Below are positions 17,088-26,363 of a stretch of 64,000 nucleotides of DNA, piece by piece. Positions within the stretch are counted from its first letter, which is position 1; every line of letters begins with the position of its first letter. A program made the position numbers and the translations under genes. Under the pieces are notes generated by a model, which saw only the letters and a program-made list of their open reading frames with translations, was not told the DNA's origin and made no database searches. The stretch spans positions 62,001 through 126,000 of the forward strand of contig NZ_FZQR01000012.1 in NCBI RefSeq assembly GCF_900199455.1, in the 5' to 3' direction. This stretch comes from Mesorhizobium carmichaelinearum. GTDB taxonomy: Bacteria > Pseudomonadota > Alphaproteobacteria > Rhizobiales > Rhizobiaceae.

Positions 17088-17798
17088 ATGATCAAGGAGC
17101 TTCTGTTGAACAACCTGATCGGAGTCGGAGTCTACACACCTGCTGAAGCAGGAAGGCTTTTGCACATCCGTCCGGCAAAGATCGCTCGCTGGCTCCGGGG
17201 CCACAACATTAAAGATCAAAATTACGCGTCGCTGTGGACACCAGAGATTAGCTTGGGTGACGAACGCGTCTTTCTCGGATTTCGGGACCTTATGGAAGTG
17301 CGCGTTGCCGACGCGTTCATCCGCGCAGGAGTTTCAGCGCGGCGGGTTCGCGCGGCCATCTCTCTGGCTCGTGAGATCATCGGCCAAGACAGACCACTTT
17401 CTACAAACCGCTTTCGAACCGATGGACGCGAGATATTTGTGACAGTCATCGAAACTGATGAAGACGGGGAGGAAAGGGAGCGGCTGCTGAATCTGTTCCG
17501 GCGGCAGTATGAATTCAAGGGGATCATCGAGCCAATCCTCAAAACCGTCGACTTTGGTCACGACGGCAATCCACTCCTTTGGTGGCCCGGCGGACGCAGA
17601 CTTAACGTAGTGGTGGATCCATCGCGGGCTTTTGGCCAACCTATTGATGCCGCTTCTAGTGTGCCGACTGCGGTCCTCGCAGCAGCGGCTAGGCAAGAAG
17701 GTATTGCCGGAGCTGCTCGCGCATACGTAGTCCCAGAGGCCTCGGTGCGAAGATCCATAGAGTTTGAGGCATCTATGGAGCATGGATTCGCAGCGTGA
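17088..17798 (+). CDS. VapB45-like antitoxin (HTH + DUF433-type)
   Basis: 236 residues. The N-terminus GVGVYTPAEAGRLLHIRPAKIARWLRGH is a MerR-like helix-turn-helix, followed by LGFRDLMEVRVADAFIRAGVSARRVRAAISLAREIIG; together they resemble the antitoxins of VapBC45-type modules. The stop overlaps the start of a PIN-like toxin gene (GTGA, 17795-17798), the usual coupling of toxin-antitoxin pairs. The ATG at 17088 is listed, but AAGGAG at 17094-17099 sits 6 nt before an in-frame TTG at 17106, which may be the true start. Base composition is visibly A+T-richer than the neighbours, suggesting transfer. Confidence 0.75.
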   Translation: MIKELLLNNLIGVGVYTPAEAGRLLHIRPAKIARWLRGHNIKDQNYASLWTPEISLGDERVFLGFRDLMEVRVADAFIRAGVSARRVRAAISLAREIIGQDRPLSTNRFRTDGREIFVTVIETDEDGEERERLLNLFRRQYEFKGIIEPILKTVDFGHDGNPLLWWPGGRRLNVVVDPSRAFGQPIDAASSVPTAVLAAAARQEGIAGAARAYVVPEASVRRSIEFEASMEHGFAA

Positions 17799-18214
17799 AC
17801 GTTTTGTTCGACAACTGCACCGCACCGCTATTTGCTACGACCCTCGATGGTTTCGTCACTCACTTCGGCCACAGAGCTTTTCACATCAAGGACGTGCTTG
17901 GCCTTCCGCAGGGTCGGCATTCGGCTGATGTCGATTGGATCAAGCATCTTCAAAATTCAGCTGATACGTGGATATTCATATCTGGCGATGGTCGAGTTTT
18001 GAAGAATCCCGCGGAGCGAGCTGCATTGCGGTCTGCTGGTCTGCATGGCTTTATCCTGGCCCCAGCCTACCAAAAAACAGCTATGAACCAGGTTGCAGCG
18101 ACCTTGATTTGGAAATGGCCGGAAATCGAAGGCGTTACAAAGTTAGTCGCCGCCCCGTCCATGCATGAGATTCCGATTAATCGAATGAGCAAATTGCGCT
18201 CCCTGCCACTATAA
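17795..18214 (+). CDS. VapC45 PIN-like domain toxin
   Basis: 139 residues, GTG start overlapping the antitoxin stop. MNVLFDNCTAPLFATTLDGF begins with the conserved first acidic residue of PIN-like nucleases. HIKDVLGLPQGRHSADVDWIKHL and WIFISGDGRVLKNPAERAAL supply further acidic residues expected for a metal site. The fold resembles the Mut7-C/DUF5615-like PIN group typified by VapC45. Likely activity: a ribonuclease restrained by the upstream antitoxin; the RNA target is unknown. Codon use is A+T-richer than in the flanking genes. Confidence 0.72.
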   Translation: MNVLFDNCTAPLFATTLDGFVTHFGHRAFHIKDVLGLPQGRHSADVDWIKHLQNSADTWIFISGDGRVLKNPAERAALRSAGLHGFILAPAYQKTAMNQVAATLIWKWPEIEGVTKLVAAPSMHEIPINRMSKLRSLPL

Positions 18215-18240
18215 GCTCACCCCCGTCGAACCCGAAGCGA

Positions 18241-19038
18241 TCAGCTCGCTTGACGGTCTGCCTTGCGCAGCGATGCTTGGTGCACCAGCGATGTCCAGCT
18301 GTTGGTCGAGGCGAGGTGGCAGTAGAGCAGGCCGAGCGCGCCTGACTTTCTCAGGTCGAGGAAGGCCTCGTCGCTCAGTTTGTTGAAGGCCGGCTCGTCG
18401 ATCACCTGGAAATCGGTGAGGTTGAGCACTTCGCCGCCTTCCAGCGTCACCTTGCTCTGGCGCGGCGCGAACAGGCCATGCGCGTCGATCTTGTCGATCA
18501 TTTCGCGGGTGGCTCGGAAGTCGATCTGGAACTGGTTGCAGAAGGCGAGCGCCTGCTTGGTCGCTTCGGTCGGCTCATTGCCGCTGAAGAACGGCGCGAT
18601 CTTGTCTTCGCGGAATGGCGCCATGAGCTGGTCGATGACCCGCTCGCTGGCCCGGTCCACGCACAGCGTCAGCCGGCCTGCCGTGGTCGGGTCCTCGGCA
18701 AGGATGAAGGGATAGCGGCGGACATAGGCAGGGATATAGTGCGGCGCGGTCCAACGGCCGTCGCCATCGACGAACAGGTTCTCGCCCTGGCGCACGCCGG
18801 TGATGATGACAGGCGCCTTGCCGGGGCCGATGAAGACGATCGGGTAGGAGCGCATCGCCGCCGGCATTTCCGACGCCACCACCGGAATGGCATGCGCGGT
18901 GCGTGCGAAGGTGAAGTCGCCGCGCGCGGTCAGGCCGAGCGAGCCGTGCCGCACCGGATTGAGCGCTTCGGGTTTGGAATAGAACAGCGGCATGGCGTCC
19001 GCCGGCGCTGCTTGCGTCATTGCCTCGTTGTAAGCCAT
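18241..19038 (-). CDS. SapC family protein
   Basis: 265 residues matching the SapC family: PLFYSKPEALNPVRHGSLGL at the N-terminus, IPVVASEMPAAMRSYPIVFIG, and YIPAYVRRYPFILAED in the middle. The family was named from a Campylobacter S-layer locus, but the alphaproteobacterial members are cytosolic-looking and of unknown function. There is no signal peptide or membrane segment. It is monocistronic, in opposite orientation to the DUF6916 gene. Confidence 0.88.
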   Translation of the reverse strand: MAYNEAMTQAAPADAMPLFYSKPEALNPVRHGSLGLTARGDFTFARTAHAIPVVASEMPAAMRSYPIVFIGPGKAPVIITGVRQGENLFVDGDGRWTAPHYIPAYVRRYPFILAEDPTTAGRLTLCVDRASERVIDQLMAPFREDKIAPFFSGNEPTEATKQALAFCNQFQIDFRATREMIDKIDAHGLFAPRQSKVTLEGGEVLNLTDFQVIDEPAFNKLSDEAFLDLRKSGALGLLYCHLASTNSWTSLVHQASLRKADRQAS

Positions 19039-19318
19039 GGTCCGTCCCTTCTCCCGCCAGCCGATCAGGCCGGTTCCTTCGCATCAGACCCCAAGACTGG
19101 CATCTGCTCTTGTTGCGCTGATCTTGGTCGGGCCAAGACTCCAGCGCTGGAACAAAGTACTACAGTGTCCGCTGCACGCATAAAAGCACGACCGCCGCGG
19201 TATTTTGCGGTTTGCCCCGGCGAATTGTCTCGCCCCGCGTTTGGGCCTGGCTGCCGGGCCTATGGACAGCCTGCCGCGAAGCGGCGAGATTGCGCCCGGC
19301 AGCAAGCGGAGTGATGGC

Positions 19319-19588
19319 ATGGCGTCGGTAACGGATTTCGAACAGGGTCAAGAGTTCACCGTCGAGACCGGAGGTAGGCCGGTCTCGCTGGAACTGAGCG
19401 CGGTCAACCCTATTCCCGCCAGCCCGCGTCCGGGCGGCGGCTTTTCGCTGATGTTCAGGGGACCGCGCGACATCGCACTGCCGCAGGCGACCTATCGCCT
19501 CGCAGGCAAGAGCGGGGTGCACGAGATTTTCATTGTGCCGGTCGCCGCCGACGCGGCCGGCCGGCTTTACGAGGCGGTGTTCAATTAG
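19319..19588 (+). CDS. DUF6916 family small protein
   Basis: 89 residues: MASVTDFEQGQEFTVETGG, then SLELSAVNPIP, GGGFSLMFRGP, LPQATYRLAGKSG and HEIFIVPVAADAAGRLYEAVFN. This is the compact all-beta pattern of the DUF6916 family, short proteins found near structural or tail-like genes in some genomes. The ATG at 19319 has AGCGGAG 8 nt upstream. Function is unknown. Confidence 0.75.
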   Translation: MASVTDFEQGQEFTVETGGRPVSLELSAVNPIPASPRPGGGFSLMFRGPRDIALPQATYRLAGKSGVHEIFIVPVAADAAGRLYEAVFN

Positions 19589-19689
19589 GGCTCGTGAAGC
19601 GGACTTTTTGAAGCGACGCTTGCGTCGACCGACCCGTGCCTTGGCGATTGGCGGAAACGCCGAAGAGAGAAGGGCCTCGGCGGCTTCCC

Positions 19690-19896
19690 CTACCAGTCGC
19701 TGAGCTTGGTGTCCGGCCCGTATTCCTGGCCGTCGATATCCTTCACCACCGCCTGGCCGCAGCGCATGGTTTTGGCTTTCTTGTCATAGGCGTAGGTCGG
19801 CGAGCCGAACAGGTGCCAGCCCTTGTTCAAGGCCGCCGTTACCTTGTGGCAGAAGCTGGCGTCGTCCGGGGCGGTCAGAAAGCGGTAGAGTTTCAT
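19690..19896 (-). CDS. DUF1737 family small protein
   Basis: 68 residues: MKLYRFLTAPDDASFCHKVTAALNKGWHLFGSPTYAYD, followed by MRCGQAVVKD. The short N-terminal strand and the GW-x-LFG-x-P motif are characteristic of DUF1737. Small cytosolic protein of unknown role. It is separated from the upstream lyase gene region by a 60-bp interspersed repeat, so it is probably transcribed on its own. Confidence 0.85.
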   Translation of the reverse strand: MKLYRFLTAPDDASFCHKVTAALNKGWHLFGSPTYAYDKKAKTMRCGQAVVKDIDGQEYGPDTKLSDW

Positions 19897-19920
19897 GTCT
19901 CAAGTCCTGTCGTAAATAAC

Positions 19921-19980
19921 TCGTTCTTTTTACGCAATTCCGGACGGAAAACCGCTACGCACTTTTCCTGGAATTGCTTT
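19921..19980. repeat. interspersed repeat family E, short copy
   Basis: TTTTTACGCAATTCCGGACG, then GAAAACCG and CACTTTTCCTGGAATTGC. The termini CAATTCC and GGAATTG are complementary. The same element appears at 29213-29342 (long form, inside a gene) and 41211-41276 (3'-truncated). Confidence 0.85.
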
Positions 19981-19988
19981 GGCCGGGA

Positions 19989-20882
19989 TCATGCGCCGAT
20001 GGCGGCCGCCTTCGCCAGCAGTTTTTCGGCCTGCGCCAGGTGCAGCCGCTCGACCATCTTGCCGTTCAGCGCGATCACGCCTTTGCCAGCATTCTCGGCA
20101 CGTGAAAAGGCGTCCTTTATCAGGCGCGCCTCGGTCAGCGCTTCCGGCGACGGCGCGAAGGCGCGGTTGGCCGCATCGATCTGGGCCGGATGGATGAGGG
20201 TCTTGCCATCGAAGCCCATGGCGGCCGCCTCCGCGCACTCGCGGGCAAAGGCGTCGAGGTCGCGAAAATCATTGGCAACGCCGTCGAGCATGTCGAGGCC
20301 ACCGGCCCGAGCGGCCAGCACCATCTGCATCAGCCATGGCACGAGGTAGCGCCGGTCCGGCGTCACCAGCACACCGGTGTCCTTGGCCAGGTCATTCGTT
20401 CCGGCGACGAAACAATTGAGCCGCGAGGCCGGATCGCGGCCCAGTTCGGCCATGGCGCCGATGTTGAGGAGCGCCTTGGGCGTCTCGATCATCGCCCAGA
20501 GTTTCACGCTGTCGGGGGCAAAATTGTCGTCGAGCACGTCGCCGACTTCGAGGATATCGCGCGGTGTGGCGACCTTGGACAACAGGATGCCGTCGGGCTC
20601 GACTTTCGCCACGGCCAACAGGTCGTCGGCGCCCCATTCGCTGGCCAGCGCATTGACGCGCACCACCATCTCGCAGCGGTGGCCGAGATTGTTGGCAGCC
20701 GGGCGGCTGGCGAAGATTGCGGGCAGCTTTTCGCGGGCGGCAATCTTGTCGGCCGGCGCGACGGCGTCCTCGAGGTCGATGATGATTGCATCGCAGGACA
20801 GCTGCGCGATCTTGGCCAGCGCCTTGTCGTTGGAGGCCGGGACATAGAGCACCGAGCGGCGCGGGGGGTAAGGTTCGGTCAT
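19989..20882 (-). CDS. CoA ester lyase (HpcH/HpaI, CitE-like)
   Basis: 297 residues. RRSVLYVPASNDKALAKIAQ with DAIIIDLEDAV, VVRVNAL, PDGILLSKV, LWAMIETPKALLNI and GFDGKTLIHPAQI form the CitE/malyl-CoA lyase TIM-barrel signature, with the metal ligands in LEDAV and IETP. Substrate is likely a malyl- or methylmalyl-CoA-type thioester; the exact acyl group cannot be told. The upstream extension of the frame is low-complexity repeat DNA, so the ATG at 20882 is used. Confidence 0.88.
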   Translation of the reverse strand: MTEPYPPRRSVLYVPASNDKALAKIAQLSCDAIIIDLEDAVAPADKIAAREKLPAIFASRPAANNLGHRCEMVVRVNALASEWGADDLLAVAKVEPDGILLSKVATPRDILEVGDVLDDNFAPDSVKLWAMIETPKALLNIGAMAELGRDPASRLNCFVAGTNDLAKDTGVLVTPDRRYLVPWLMQMVLAARAGGLDMLDGVANDFRDLDAFARECAEAAAMGFDGKTLIHPAQIDAANRAFAPSPEALTEARLIKDAFSRAENAGKGVIALNGKMVERLHLAQAEKLLAKAAAIGA

Positions 20883-20933
20883 ATCCGATCTATGCCGCCT
20901 GTGACTGTTGGAGGCAAGCGTTGGGCCGTGCGC

Positions 20934-21048
20934 CCCACCCTCCCCCTTGTGGGGAGGGTCGCTGCGAAGCAGCGGGGTGGGGGTGTGGCGCCGGCCCCCA
21001 CCCGGACCTCCGGTCCGACCTCCCCACAAGGGGGAGGTAGAAGCTCGG
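20934..21048. repeat. mosaic palindromic intergenic repeat, family B
   Basis: CACCCTCCCCCTTGTGGGGA at the left pairs with CCTCCCCACAAGGGGGAGG at the right. The middle contains GTCGCTGCGAAGCAGCGGGG and CGGACCTCCGGTCCG palindromes. It lies in the 421-base interval (20883-21303) between the divergent CoA-ester lyase and DUF4173 genes, which otherwise shows no gene. Confidence 0.8.
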
Positions 21049-21303
21049 CGCCCTTCCTCTGCACGAAAACTGCACGCACCTGCGGAAAAGCTCCTCCAAT
21101 CCGCCCTGCCACCTCCCCGCCCGCCTGCGAGACAGGGGCATGCACAAGCGAGCAAAACCCCGTTGGTCCTTGCCGCAGCGCCTGCGCAGCGAAGGCTGGT
21201 GGCTGGTCGATCCGCCGCGCGTGAAGCCTGTGGCGATCGTCATTCCCTTTGTCCGCAAGGGCCCGCCGCCACGGCGATGGAATCCGATCAGGAAGGTCAG
21301 GTC

Positions 21304-22849
21304 ATGACATCATTTTTTACAGCGGCACCAAGCTATTGCAGCCGCTTCGGTGTTGCCGTGCTGCTGGTCGTGCTGGCGGATTTTCTGTTCTACGGCCAGC
21401 CAGCCGGCATCACGGTCTTCCTGTTCGCCATACTGATTGCTGCCGCGGTCGTGGCCGTGCATCCCACAGCCTTCAACGACATCAGGGTCTGGCTCAAGCC
21501 CGCCGCCTTGCATGTCGCGCTGCTGCCGCTTGCCGAAAATGTCAGCGTCCTGTCGGTCTCGATCGCGCTTGCGGCGCTGATCGTCTTCGCGCTTTCGCTG
21601 AGCGGTCGCCTGCGGCACAGCCTCGCCCGCATTGCCGGCCAGATCGCGCTGTTCGGGCTGGCGGCGCCGTTTCGCTTCATCAGAGATTTCATCCGCTGGC
21701 GCAAGACGGCGCGCCGGTTCGGTCGGCGCCGCGTGCGGCTGGCGGCGATCGCGGTCTGGGTGATGCCGCTGAGCCTGGGCGCCGTCTTCCTGGCGTTGTT
21801 CGGCGCCGCCAATCCGGTCATCGATTACTGGCTGTCGCTGATCGATCTGATGAAGCTCCTCGATCTCATCCAGCTGGCGCGGATTGCCTTCTGGCTGTTC
21901 GTGCTCGCCGGCGTCTGGGCTTTTTTGCGGCCACGCCTGCCGCGGTTTTCGAAGCGCGTCTCCCGGCCAAAACATGCCGCTGCCGCTGCTCAACCGACGA
22001 TCAATCCGCAACGACACATCGTCGAGGACATCGTGTTCGGCAAGGCCGCCATCCTGCGCGCGCTGATCGTCTTCAACGCGCTGTTCGCGCTGCAGACCGG
22101 GCTCGACGCCACCTATCTGTGGGGCGGGGCCGCGCTTCCCGACGGGTTGAGCTACGCCGCCTATGCGCATCGCGGCGCCTATCCCTTGATCGTCACCGCG
22201 TTGCTTGCCGCCGGTTTCGTGCTGGCGGCGCTCAGGCCGGGAAGCGAGACCTCTGGGGATCCGCTCATCCGCCGGCTGGTCTATGCCTGGGTGGCGCAGA
22301 ACATCATGCTGGTCATCTCGTCGATCCTGCGGCTCGACCTCTATCGGCATCTACGCGCTGACCTACTGGCGCATCGCCGCTTTTGTCTGGATGGGGCTGG
22401 TGGCGGCAGGCCTTGCGCTGATCATCGCCCGCATCGCGCTTGGAAAATCCAATGAATGGCTCTCCTCCGCCAATCTTCTGACGTTATCCTTGACGCTTTA
22501 TGCCTGCTGTTTCATCAACTTCGCAGCGACGATCGCCAATTACAATGTCGACCATTCCCTCGAAATGACCGGCCAGGGCATTCCCCTCGACGCCTGGTAT
22601 CTGCGCTCGCTCGGCCCGGGCGCGTTTCCGGCGATGGATCGCTTCCTCGATCATCAGAGCCGAGCCGCCAACAATGCGGTCTTCCGCGAACTGGCAGGGC
22701 GGCGCGGCAGCGACGAAGACTGGTACCGCACCGTTCAGCAGAATTGGCGCGCCTGGAGCTTTCGCGACTGGCGCCTGCTTGCCTATCTCGACAGCAAGGG
22801 GTCGCTCGTGCTTCCTCAGCCTGCGCAACCTTCCTTGCCGGACCGCTGA
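21304..22849 (+). pseudogene. DUF4173 membrane protein, interrupted by a frameshift
   Basis: A polytopic membrane protein of the DUF4173 family whose reading frame breaks near 22340-22355. The first frame runs from the ATG at 21304 (behind AGGAAGG) through LLVVLADFLFYGQPAG, FNALFALQTGLDATYLWGGAALPDGLSYAAYAHRGAYPLIV and NIMLVISSILRLDLY. It then turns into non-protein-like sequence. The continuation IYALTYWRIAAFVWMGLVAAGLALI and SLEMTGQGIPLDAWYLRSLGPGAFP lies one frame over and ends at 22849. One inserted base or two deleted bases restore the whole. It begins the operon of the two-component system. Confidence 0.85.
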
Positions 22850-22852
22850 CCG

Positions 22853-23545
22853 ATGCCGCATCACATCCTCGTCGCCGACGATGACCCGCATATCCGCGAA
22901 GTGATCTGCTTCGCGCTGGAAAAGGCCGGCATGAAAACGATCGGTGTGGCCGACGGCGCCGCCGCCTTGCAGGAGATCGGACGCCGGGCGCCGGATCTCG
23001 TCGTGCTCGACATCGGCATGCCGGAGATGGACGGGCTGGAGGTCTGCCGGCGGCTGCGGCAGAGATCCGACGTGCCGGTGCTGTTCCTGTCGGCGCGCGA
23101 CGAGGAGATCGACCGCATCCTCGGGCTCGAAATGGGCGGCGACGACTATGTGACGAAGCCGTTCAGCCCGCGCGAGCTAGTGGCGCGCGTCAACGTCATC
23201 CTGCGCCGTGCCCGCCCGGCCGCGCCCGAACCGGTCGACGACCGGCAGTTTTCGCATGGCAAGCTCACTCTGGCGCCGGCCAGCCATGCGGCCAGTTTCG
23301 ACGGCAGGCCGCTTGCCTTGACGGGGATCGAATTCTCGATCCTGAAGGGGTTTTTGGCGCGACCGACTTATGTGCTCGACCGCGACGCGGTGATGGCCAG
23401 TGCCTATGCGGGAAAAATCCATGTCGCCGACCGCACCGTCGACAGCCATATCCGCAACATCCGCGCCAAGCTGGCAGCGGTGGGCTGCCTGGACGCCATC
23501 GAGACCGTGCATGGCGTCGGCTTCCGGCTTGGCCGATGCGGCTGA
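22853..23545 (+). CDS. OmpR-family response regulator
   Basis: 230 residues. The receiver domain starts ILVADDDPHIREVICFAL, with phospho-acceptor Asp53 in VVLDIGMPEMDG and the Lys in DYVTKPFSPRELVAR. The C-terminal winged helix includes GIEFSILKGFLARP and RTVDSHIRNIRAKL. It starts 3 nt after the DUF4173 frame and overlaps the kinase gene by 10 nt, so the pair is co-translated. Stimulus and targets are unknown; the DUF4173 membrane protein is a likely partner. Confidence 0.95.
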   Translation: MPHHILVADDDPHIREVICFALEKAGMKTIGVADGAAALQEIGRRAPDLVVLDIGMPEMDGLEVCRRLRQRSDVPVLFLSARDEEIDRILGLEMGGDDYVTKPFSPRELVARVNVILRRARPAAPEPVDDRQFSHGKLTLAPASHAASFDGRPLALTGIEFSILKGFLARPTYVLDRDAVMASAYAGKIHVADRTVDSHIRNIRAKLAAVGCLDAIETVHGVGFRLGRCG

Positions 23546-25137
23546 CGACGTCCAGCAAATGGATCGGCCGCAAATGGCGGCCTCGGCTTGCCACCGTCGT
23601 CGTCGCCATCCTGATCCTGGTGATGGCGCTGCCGCTGGTCGGCCTGTTCTTCTTTCGCCTCTACGAGAACCAGCTGATCCGCCAGACCGAGGCGGAACTG
23701 ATCGCGCAGGGTGCTGCCATCGCCGCCATCTATGCGCAGGAGGTGCGCGACGCGGGCATTCCGCCGGAAAAACTCGGCGCGCCGATGCCGCAGGCCGGTG
23801 GCAGCGCCAGCCGAAGCATCAATCCAGACGGACCGTACCGGCCGATCGAGCCGCGCCTCGACCTCGCCTCTGACTACGTGCTTCCTACCCGTCCCGCAGC
23901 GGTCGCTGCCACCGTCGATCCCGCTTTCGCCGCGATCGGCGCGCGCTTGTCGGGCATACTCGACGCGACACAGAAAACCACGCTGGCCGGCTTCCGGCTG
24001 CTCGACCCCCGGGGCGTCGTCATTGCCGGACGGGGCGAGGTCGGACAGTCGCTTGCCGAGGTCGATGAGGTGCGCGACGCCCTTGCCGGCAGCTATGCCA
24101 GCGCGCTCAGGCTGCGCATTCCCGACCAGCCGACGCCGCCGCTCTATTCGGTCAGCCGCGGCACCAAGGTGCGCGTCTTCGTCGCCTTGCCGGTGGCCGT
24201 CGATGGCAAGGTCGCCGGGGTGGTCTATGTGTCGCGAACACCCAACAACATCATAAAACATCTCTATGGCGAGCGCGGCAAAGTGACGTTGGCGGCGATC
24301 GCCATCCTTGGCGGCACGCTGCTCATCGGCCTGGTTTTCCTGCGGACCGTCAGCCGGCCGATCTATGCGCTGATCGACCGCACGCAGCGTATCGCCGCCG
24401 GCGAGCGCGACGCGATCCGCCCGCTCGATCATCATGGCACCTACGAAATGGCGGAGCTGTCCGCTGCCTTCCTCGACATGGCGGAAAAACTGCAGGCGCG
24501 ATCGGACTCGATCCAGACATTCGCCACCCATGTCTCGCACGAGCTCAAATCGCCGCTGACGGCGATCCAGGGCGCGGCCGAATTGCTGCGCGATTCAGGC
24601 AGCGCGATGGACGATGAGGAGCGGCGGCGCTTCTCCAACAATATTGTCACCGATGCCGGGCGGCTCAACCTGCTGGTGCGCCGGCTGCTCGACCTGGCGA
24701 AGGCCGAAAACCTTGCACCGAGCGGCGAAAGCACCTCGATCAATGCCACGCTGGCGCTGCTTCCCGTCGACACCAGGCTGGCGGTTCGCATCGAGGCGGG
24801 CGGCGATCTCGCCTTGCGCATCTCGGCCGAGAACGCGGCGATCGTGCTTGCCAATCTCATCGACAATTCCGCCCGGCACGGCGCTGCGCTGGTTTCGATC
24901 ACGGCGACAAGCGCCGGCGGCAAGGCGACGGTGCTGGTCGGCGACGATGGCGACGGCATTTCGCCGAGCAACCGGGCGCGCATCTTCGAGCCGTTCTTCA
25001 CCACGCGGCGCGCAAGCGGCGGCACCGGCATGGGCCTCGGCATCGTGCTGGCCCTCCTGAAAGCGCATGATGGTATGATCGGGCTGGTTGACTCCGAGCG
25101 CGGCACGCGCTTCGAGATCACACTGCCGGCGGCATAG
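23536..25137 (+). CDS. sensor histidine kinase
   Basis: 533 residues. The first membrane helix is about residues 18-40 (VVVAILILVMALPLVGLFFF). A periplasmic sensor region of about 200 residues follows, then a second helix (LAAIAILGGTLLIGLVFL) and a HAMP linker. The dimerisation box THVSHELKSPLTAI has phospho-accepting His335. The ATPase domain has NLIDNSARHG, GDDGDGIS and GTGMGLGIVLALL. It overlaps the regulator gene by 10 nt. Its ligand is not evident. Confidence 0.95.
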   Translation: MRLTTSSKWIGRKWRPRLATVVVAILILVMALPLVGLFFFRLYENQLIRQTEAELIAQGAAIAAIYAQEVRDAGIPPEKLGAPMPQAGGSASRSINPDGPYRPIEPRLDLASDYVLPTRPAAVAATVDPAFAAIGARLSGILDATQKTTLAGFRLLDPRGVVIAGRGEVGQSLAEVDEVRDALAGSYASALRLRIPDQPTPPLYSVSRGTKVRVFVALPVAVDGKVAGVVYVSRTPNNIIKHLYGERGKVTLAAIAILGGTLLIGLVFLRTVSRPIYALIDRTQRIAAGERDAIRPLDHHGTYEMAELSAAFLDMAEKLQARSDSIQTFATHVSHELKSPLTAIQGAAELLRDSGSAMDDEERRRFSNNIVTDAGRLNLLVRRLLDLAKAENLAPSGESTSINATLALLPVDTRLAVRIEAGGDLALRISAENAAIVLANLIDNSARHGAALVSITATSAGGKATVLVGDDGDGISPSNRARIFEPFFTTRRASGGTGMGLGIVLALLKAHDGMIGLVDSERGTRFEITLPAA

Positions 25138-25165
25138 ACAGGCCGCCGACCGGATCGGAGAAAAA

Positions 25166-26332
25166 ATGCGCTACGACATCGTCATCATCGGCGGGGCCAT
25201 CGTCGGGTCCTCCATCGCCTACTATCTGCGCGAGGAAGGGTTTTCCGGCTCCATCGCGCTGATCGAGCGCGATCCGCAATTCGCGCACGCGGCAACGACG
25301 CTGTCCATGGCCTCGATCCGCCAGCAATTCTCGATCCCGGAAAACATCCGCCTGTCGCAATTCACGCTAAAGCTGTTCCGGCGGCTGAAGGAGACGTTCG
25401 GCACCGATGCCGATATCGGTTTCCGTGAGGGCGGCTATCTCATCCTGGCCGGCGAGAACGGCCTGCCGGTCCTCAAGGCCAATCACGATGCGCAGGTCGC
25501 CGAGGGCGCCGACATCGTGCTCGAGGACGCCGAGCAGCTGACGCGGCGCTTCGCCTGGCTGTCGAGCGAAGGCATCTCCGCCGGCGCCTATGGCCGGACG
25601 GGCGAAGGCTGGTTCGACGCGCATGCGATGCTGACGCTGTTCCGCAAGGCGCTGCGCGAGAAGAAGATCGATTTCATCAGCGCTTCGGTCACCGGCATTG
25701 CGCGTGACGGCAACCGCGTCACCGGCGTCTTCCTCGACAATGGCCAGACGCTTGAGGCCGGCATCGTCGTCAACGCCGCAGGGCCGAATGCCGGCAAGGT
25801 CGCCGCCCTTGCCGGGCTGGCGCTGCCGGTCGAGCCGCGCAAGCGCAACGTCTTCGTCTTCGAGGCGCGCGAGAAATATGCCGACATGCCGCTGCTGGTT
25901 GATCCCTCCGGCATCTATGTCCGGCCGGAAGGCTCGGTCTATCTCACTGGCGGCGCCGAACCAGAAGAGGGCGACGGCCCGGCCGACCCCACCGATTTCG
26001 AGGTCGACTGGCCATTGTTCGAAGAGGTGATCTGGCCGGTGCTGGCGACCCGCATTCCGGCCTTCGAGGCAATCAAGGCGACCCGCGCCTGGGCTGGTCA
26101 CTATGACTACAACACGTTGGACCAGAATGCCGTCATCGGCCCGCATCCCGAGGTCGGTAATTTCCTGTTCGCCAACGGCTTTTCCGGCCACGGCCTGCAG
26201 CAGGCGCCGGCGGTCGGCAAGGCGCTGGCGGAGCTTTTGGTGCATGGCGGGTATCGGACGATCGATTGCTCGGCATTTGGGTACGAACGCGTGGCTGAAG
26301 GACGGGCGTTCCGGGAATTGAATGTGATTTGA
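25166..26332 (+). CDS. FAD-dependent oxidoreductase (DAO family)
   Basis: 388 residues. DIVIIGGAIVGSSIAYYL is the N-terminal dinucleotide-binding motif. SMASIRQQFSIPENIRLSQF, the middle VVNAAGPNAGKVAALAG and the C-terminal ANGFSGHGLQQAPAVGKALAELL are typical of the glycine/sarcosine oxidase-like DAO family. Substrate, probably an N-methyl or secondary amino acid, is not determined. The ATG at 25166 has GGAG upstream. The gene follows the kinase by 28 nt and may share its transcript. Confidence 0.9.
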   Translation: MRYDIVIIGGAIVGSSIAYYLREEGFSGSIALIERDPQFAHAATTLSMASIRQQFSIPENIRLSQFTLKLFRRLKETFGTDADIGFREGGYLILAGENGLPVLKANHDAQVAEGADIVLEDAEQLTRRFAWLSSEGISAGAYGRTGEGWFDAHAMLTLFRKALREKKIDFISASVTGIARDGNRVTGVFLDNGQTLEAGIVVNAAGPNAGKVAALAGLALPVEPRKRNVFVFEAREKYADMPLLVDPSGIYVRPEGSVYLTGGAEPEEGDGPADPTDFEVDWPLFEEVIWPVLATRIPAFEAIKATRAWAGHYDYNTLDQNAVIGPHPEVGNFLFANGFSGHGLQQAPAVGKALAELLVHGGYRTIDCSAFGYERVAEGRAFRELNVI

Positions 26333-26363
26333 GGGGCTGGCGCGAAGGTCCCCTTTGAAGGCT

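Noticed and set aside
16828..18240. Genomic island with attachment-site duplication of the tRNA-Gly 3' end
   Set aside because: I looked for a copy of the tRNA 3' end after the toxin gene (18215-18300) and found none; no integrase gene is present either. Only the A+T-rich composition supports transfer.
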